Assembly (NCBI GenBank): GCA_910591455.2
Contig: OU342820.1
Coordinates: forward strand, 20,430,128-20,494,127
DNA from: Pholis gunnellus
Lineage: Eukaryota > Chordata > Actinopteri > Perciformes > Pholidae
Length of the DNA: 64,000 nt
Reading direction: 5' to 3'
Positions 58,501 through 64,000 of the stretch are shown in pieces (positions within the stretch are counted from its first letter, which is position 1; every line of letters begins with the position of its first letter). The notes under the pieces are model-generated. The model worked only from the letters and a program-made list of their open reading frames with translations, was not told where the DNA came from and did not search any database. Made by a program: the position numbers and the translations under genes.

Positions 58501-60100
58501 CTTTATAATGTCCTATAAGAGCTCATTTATCGTTATTGTTTAGTTATTATTGCTATTCCTTATCTATCCTTTCATTGTGTTTTTCATATGCTATTGATTA
58601 TTTCATCTCTATTTGTTGGAAATGAAAGTGTATTAGACTCTGTTTAGTTTACCCTTTGCCCTCTTCCTGCGCTCTACATGAGCCTGTGAAGATATTACAA
58701 CCTACTCTCTGTGTCGTTAGCATCTGGGATCTGCTGCAAATAATTCTCACCGTTTTCCCAGATCAAATTTTGTCACATCGTTCAAAGGTAGCTCCTCTAC
58801 CTGCAGTCGGTAATTCACAGAGATTCTGACAGCGCTCAGCGTGTGTGAGATTACATGAACAATGTGAGTGTGAGCATATATACGCTGTGGACATCTCATG
58901 TGTTCCAGCGCATCTCGGGTCTTTTGTAGAGAACCTGGTCTGGAGCAGCAAGGCCAGGAGTCAACCGGGGGCCAGAGGCCAACAAAAGAGAGAGAATACA
59001 CTCACACAGAGTCCGGACCTGCGTTTGGCGCATTAACATCGCCCCGAGCAGTGTGAGATGTTGGTGCAACTGTACGCCACCTACTACTAGAAACAAGTAA
59101 TGTGCAATATAGTGGAAGATCATAAGGTCATGTGAAAGTAGAGCCGCGAGGTTGTGGTCTTCCTCCGGAATATTCCTATGAATAGACGACAGCTGGGTGT
59201 CAAACCAAGAGTTTAATGCAAATTACAACCGATTCAACCGGGAAAGGTCCCTCAGAGTGGCACATCCACTGGAGCTGTTTCTGATATTGCAAAAGAAAGT
59301 TTTAGTAACAAGTAAATCATATGTTAATTAGCCTTGGAAATACATTTATTCCACATGTAATGATGTTGTTTTAGTACGTGAGTAGCTGTTACAGTCAATG
59401 ATGAGCCACATGTTTTTACTCGGGGAGGTGCAGCAGCTCATGAGAAAACAGAAACAAATCTCATGTGAGTCGTGAAAAATCTAAAAATGTCAAGAAATCT
59501 TTCCAAAACAATTCCAAAGAAAAATGAGAAATTCCTGACCTCTAACCTCTGAAACACAACCTCTGAAGTCAGAAGTTTAAAAAGATGAAATCACAGACCC
59601 GTCGGTCTGCGTGTCGTCTGATGTATCTACTTGTAAGGTTTATGCTCTCCATGTCTGTCATGGACTAACGGGTCTGTGCCGGTTGGTGGAAACTGATCAT
59701 GATGTGTGGTTTGTCAAGTACTTTGTAGGTTTAGGCTAATCCTCCGGTTTAACCTCAGGCTTAAGTTACTGTGGAGATGGATCAGTTGACATGTGAGCTC
59801 AGTAGCTGCGTCCACAACACAATGTAGGAAGTGGACCTCGAGTTAGGATTGCAGTTTAATTTTTTTAGTTGATGATGCTACTGATGATGAAGATGATGAG
59901 CAGCTGCGTAGCTTTGTCCGTAGCATGGTTCTATATCATTACCTGGCCAATAAAACAAGTGAATAGTGTATTTTGCTCACCAGCCACTAGTTTCAAGTGA
60001 CAGAAAAAAAGCCCAAATCCTGTCTCTTTGATGATAAAGACGTCGCCCCGTGCTGCTGAACAACAGGGAAGCAACTAACTCAATCACCAAACTAATACAC
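58501..60100. other. mixed non-coding stretch
   Basis: No gene is recognised. An inverted POU octamer ATGCAAAT is at 59216-59223, and 59300-59345 carries GTTAATTAGCC. Confidence 0.3.
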
Positions 60101-60271
60101 TACACATGACCTTTACTTTTTAATTCTATTAGAGGACGGTCCTCGGAGGAGAAAAAAAAAAGAAAGAAAGTTTGAACGGATAGATCAAGTTGCCTCCGAG
60201 AGTCTAAATTAGTCGTACCGTCGCTGAATTTAATGAAGGCGGTCAAATGCAAATGTGTGACTGTGGGCCGC

Positions 60272-60310
60272 GTGAGTGAGGGTGTGAGTGAGGGTGTGAG
60301 TGAGGGTGTG
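60272..60310 (+). repeat. 12-bp minisatellite (GTGAGTGAGGGT)3
   Basis: Three nearly perfect 12-bp units. A POU octamer in inverse orientation (60247-60254) lies just upstream. Confidence 0.9.
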
Positions 60311-60419
60311 CTCCGGTGTCTGTCTGCTGTGGCGCGATGATGGATAGGGCTGCCAGACGACTGGGGTTTCACTAATACTGGAGCCTCTGTAGAAAGAAGG
60401 GGAGGGATGCATTAATGGA

Positions 60420-60455
60420 TGTGTGTGTGTGTGTGTGTACCTGCATGTTCAAGTT

Positions 60456-60488
<33 letters not shown>
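60420..60488 (+). repeat. two (TG)n microsatellites
   Basis: TG arrays at 60420-60438 and 60457-60488. Confidence 0.95.
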
Positions 60489-60489
<1 letters not shown>

Positions 60490-60589
60490 CAGCACAGGTA
60501 TTTCAGTAGGACTGAGTATCGTACACCTGGCAGCTTCAGTGTATTCAGTTAAATGGGTCTCCACTGTTTAATATCGGCCTGGTTGTAAT

Positions 60590-60610
60590 AAAAAAAAAAA
60601 AAAAAAAAAA
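60590..60610. repeat. poly-A tract
   Basis: 21 A directly after TTGTAATA. The AATAAA overlap could mark the tail of a retroposed sequence, but no body was recognised. Confidence 0.9.
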
Positions 60611-60739
60611 GGAACTCGTGGTTGATGAAAGTGCTTCATCAGTTTTGAGTTTGGACTCGATGCTGAATGTGTTACAGCAATAATGTGTGAGTCATAGGGT
60701 TGATATGAACGGGATACGGTTCAGAATGGGTTTTTTACC

Positions 60740-61210
60740 AACATGTTTTCACTCCCAACAAAGTCAAATCAGAAATATCAGAAGTATCAGAAATATCAGC
60801 CCCCTCTAGCTTCAGGTTTGGACGTTACAGGCGTTACATTGGATTGTTACATGAGAATCAGTTTTTGCCTGTTACGTGCATACAGTCTACTTTTAAATAA
60901 AGTTCCCTGCTCACAGGAAACACACCGTTTTTGCTTGTTACATGCCTATTATCTTTTCAAAATAAACTTCCAGTGTAGGTTTACTTGGTTTATAGGGTCT
61001 ACTTGTTCAACAAAACTACTTGGTTAGAGGTTGGTTAAACTAAGAAAGAGATCGCGGTTCGGGTCTAAATAACGATGCTCGTCAGGTAACCGGCGGTACG
61101 AAGTTACGAGGGACACAAACAGCGGTCTACTGGGTGAAAGTCCTGTGTTTGTTTGACCCGTCAACAGCATCAAATCAACAGCAGCAACTATAGATACAAC
61201 AAAATACACA
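60740..61210. mobile_element. interspersed repeat family C, longer copy
   Basis: 61113-61152 shares a roughly 40-bp block with 57583-57624. Upstream, TGTTACGTGCATACAGTCTA (60868 onward) and TGTTACATGCCTATTATCTT (60936 onward) begin two related units of about 35 bp. The true borders were not found. Confidence 0.4.
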
Positions 61211-62310
61211 ACATCATACGGTGCATAAAGAAGGCAGCGTTCTGGTCATCTGTTTGTTAGGTCATTGAGGCAAATGCAGCTAGCAGTGACTTCCTTTATT
61301 CTAAGTTTAAAGTCATTTAAAGAGATAAGCTTGGCCCTCAGATCGTCGGAGGACATCAGTGAAACAGGCTTGTGTGTACTGAGAGTACAGGTTCTTTTAT
61401 AATACATCAGATGCTCTGATCGTCCACTGATGACACGGATAGGTTTACAGTGGAGGTGAAAGCCCGGTGCGTCTCATACAGATGCTAAAGGGTGCCTCGC
61501 ACATCTGTGTCAGATGCAACCTAGAGGACTTTTAAGCTAGTTTACCGATACTAGAACACAGTTGCGTGTGAGTATTGAGTCGGCACATTGCTTCCAAAGC
61601 CTAAACTAGCAGCCGCTACAACGCTCTCTAGCAAAACTACAATTGAAGAAGTAGGCGGTATTGATTGACGTACATGTGGTTTTCAATTGTTATTGACAGC
61701 AGTGGTACAGTGTTTACCAACATTCATAGTGTTGTGCAGCACCAACAGCATTAACAACTTAGCTTTTTGCTGTCCTGAGGGTGGAAGTCGTTTCTTTAAT
61801 GTAAAGGATTATCCTCGTAGGAGCATGAATCGGTTCATGGCATTTGATGGGAACTTTTTTACACGTTTAGATGAGAGAGACATCTCAAACTAAAATGACC
61901 TGAGGATGGCGCACGAGGAAAGCTTATGGTGCGTGACCGTGATGGAAATGGTCTATCCTCTCAGGAGCATGAACAGTCTAGGGACCATGAACATCAACAG
62001 CCAGTTCAATGACAGTCTGACGGCCGGTTACAAAGACAAAAAGTAGCTTTGGACCTCAGTGACTGAACCGACTGACCGACCTACATTAGCATCAGCCTCC
62101 GGCGTTATTGGGTGGAAGGATATTGCTCACCACTGCAGGTGAAAGCCGTCGTACCGACATAATATTTATTTTAGCGATGTTGTCTCGTACACTCAGTGTC
62201 GTAAAATTGCTTAACAGTGTAAGTATGCAGCGTCCCAGCTCGAGATGGCCAACCTGGGCAGCTGCTACATTGAGAGTTGTAGCGTTTTGACTCTGCCGAA
62301 TGTAAACAGC
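61211..62310. other. repeat-like non-coding DNA
   Basis: No gene is recognised. A gene-like frame at 61687-61893 lacks a domain. Confidence 0.3.
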
Positions 62311-62311
62311 A

Positions 62312-62312
<1 letters not shown>

Positions 62313-62389
<77 letters not shown>
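62313..62389 (+). repeat. compound (TA)n(TG)n microsatellite
   Basis: A TA array (62313-62358, one interruption) runs into a TG array (62359-62389). The 183-codon plus-strand frame spanning it encodes YIYI and CVCV and is not a gene. Confidence 0.97.
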
Positions 62390-62392
<3 letters not shown>

Positions 62393-62394
62393 TG

Positions 62395-64000
62395 ATTGAA
62401 AGCCTCGGCAGCACACCTGCTCTGCTTGGACCAGCAGTGTCTCTGGACCTCATATCCCATTCAGGCGAGCTCCTGTGCGGAACGGGAGCATATGGTCTAA
62501 AAGAAACACTTCCTTTGTGTCGCCACTTGTTTTATAGAAGAGGCCGTATACCCTCAGCGCTCTGCGGAAAAGCTGTTCCTTCTTCCTCTCACCCACAGCG
62601 CTTTGCCCCCCTGTCTGTCTCAGCCGCCACGTCGGTGACGGCTGCGGCGGCGTTCATCATCCCGACATGTGAACACAGACGCCACAGGAGGCAAACCGAG
62701 CGGGATGAACCGTCTCCGGCTCGGCTACAATATCTTCATGAATTCATAATTTACTTTCAAACACTGGTGTCTTTTAACGTTGATCTTCCTCCGTGATATA
62801 ATTCTCAAAATGGGGAAAGCAGCAAACGTATCTCAGCATCATATTCCCGTTCAGAGTTAAAACTCTTCCCTGTAAACTGTTTCAGTCGGAGTGTTTAAAG
62901 AGGAAGAGGTGGATGGATTACTTCCGCGTGTGAGATTGTGGGATTTGTTGCACGCCCATGTGCTGTTCACTATTGATGTGTTTTCTCATTGATGCAGAGA
63001 TTCGGGTTGAGGGAGCGCCTCCACTTTGGGGGAACACCTGTTTTCAGCACTGCCTCCAGATGGTTAGCAAATCTCAATGCATTTTATATGATGTCACCCT
63101 AATCTGAATATAGCATGGGCGCGCACATCAACATCCCGTGCCTTAGGTGGTGACGGCGGGCGTCCATATGCCGTCATGCGTGTTTACAGTAGCGTTGTTT
63201 CATTGCAATGTTTTTACCTGCAGAGCTGCAGAGGGAAGAACAGCATACAAGAGGATTACATCACAATGCTCTTCATCACTTCAGATTACACTTTTTTACT
63301 TGTGGTTATTTATTCCTCATAGCTGTGTATGTGTATATAGTTATAGTATATATTTATATGCAAGACAGCGAACGCCTCCCCCTCGGTCTGACCTGCAGAC
63401 AGCTCCACATCAGCTGTATTACTGTTATAATCACACTAATGGGATGATGCTCCCGGCTTTAAGACCTTTTAGCAGTTTGTCCACAAACAACAGACAGTTT
63501 TGATGTAAATACTAAATACTCTAAAGACTGGGCCGGGACCCACAGAGAGATTTTATTAGGGCCGCCAAATTGATATATACATAATAATAATAATTGAACA
63601 TTTATGTCTGCAGTGCACCTTTAAGCCACACGAGGGAGCCTGGATGTTCTGACGATTGGAGCTCATTTATATTATTGAATTTAAAGTGAAAGGTCAGCGT
63701 ATTTCACGTGTTTATGTGTTTTCTTTAGCACATGTTTATATAAGGCGACTTATTTTCACACATTTCATAGATGAGACCTGTAGTGGATTGGGTTGCGATG
63801 GTTTCTTTTAAAGTTTGGGGGAAAGCACTGCTCTGAAACGTTGGAATCAACGGCGATTCCCAGACGTGATCGTGATCTCAGCTAAAGATATGAGAAAAAA
63901 ACGCTGACAACCGGGAAGCTTCAGTCCAGAAACACAGATCCAGAAAGATGACTGGATTCGCCCTCTTTTCCCAATTATAATCTACTTCAAACCACATCCA
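62395..64000. other. mixed non-coding stretch to the window edge
   Basis: No exon is recognised. The signature TGCACCTTTAA at 63614-63624 suggests a repeat border. 62400-62760 is GC-moderate and complex. Confidence 0.3.

Noticed and set aside
62245..62796. 183-codon plus-strand open frame, the longest in the window
   Set aside because: Its first part translates the TA/TG microsatellite (YIYI, CVCV). The remainder has no recognisable domain and no splice context.

Overview
This window reads as non-coding DNA from a vertebrate nuclear genome, most likely a teleost fish. The reasons are very abundant (TG)n/(CA)n microsatellites, many long poly-C/poly-G tracts, interspersed short repeats of kinds I associate with ray-finned fish (a Tc1-type inverted-repeat element ending in TGGCCA, TTAA-ended miniature elements, a repeat family present in three copies), and no compact gene layout of a bacterial or viral type. 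The species call is inference; nothing in the window names the species.

I find no complete protein-coding gene. The longest open frames translate microsatellites (HTHT, CVCV, YIYI runs) or lie antisense across unrelated sequence. Three short segments have splice-like borders: 17257-17346 on the plus strand (90 nt, phase 1 to phase 1, the best candidate), 23077-23177 on the minus strand (101 nt), and 49045-49085 on the plus strand (41 nt). None is assigned to a gene and all are weak. No rRNA, CRISPR array or recognisable microRNA is seen, and no functional tRNA gene; one degenerate tRNA-like SINE head is possible near 28549.

Layout. 1-1815: a poly-C/CT tract, then AT-rich blocks with homeodomain-like and SOX-like motifs, then a CpG-rich patch. 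1816-5520: AT-rich sequence and a Tc1-type element (4235-5515) holding a nested repeat. 5520-10440: alternating conserved-looking blocks and simple repeats, with a TTAA-ended element at 7772-8191. 10440-19070: repeat-derived DNA, conserved-looking blocks (12720-14480), the 17257 candidate exon and a long inverted repeat (18345-18587). 19190-22060: conserved-looking blocks. 22060-26290: purine-rich repeats, the minus-strand candidate exon and a repeat copy at 24171. 26290-33880: mixed, with a G-rich tract at 30293-30340 and two long GT arrays. 33880-39050: conserved-looking blocks and poly-G/C. 39050-48300: repeat copies, CpG-rich sequence, conserved-looking blocks and an E-box cluster. 48400-57150: the longest run of conserved-looking sequence, ending in a dense ATTAATTA cluster. 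57190-64000: mostly repeat-derived.

The reading I favour is an intron or gene desert beside a developmental regulator: AT-rich blocks carrying TAAT, POU octamer, SOX-like and E-box motifs, separated by fast-evolving simple repeats and transposon remnants. That is inferred from texture and motifs only, since conservation cannot be measured from one sequence. I see no evidence of a new enzymatic or defence-type system here.
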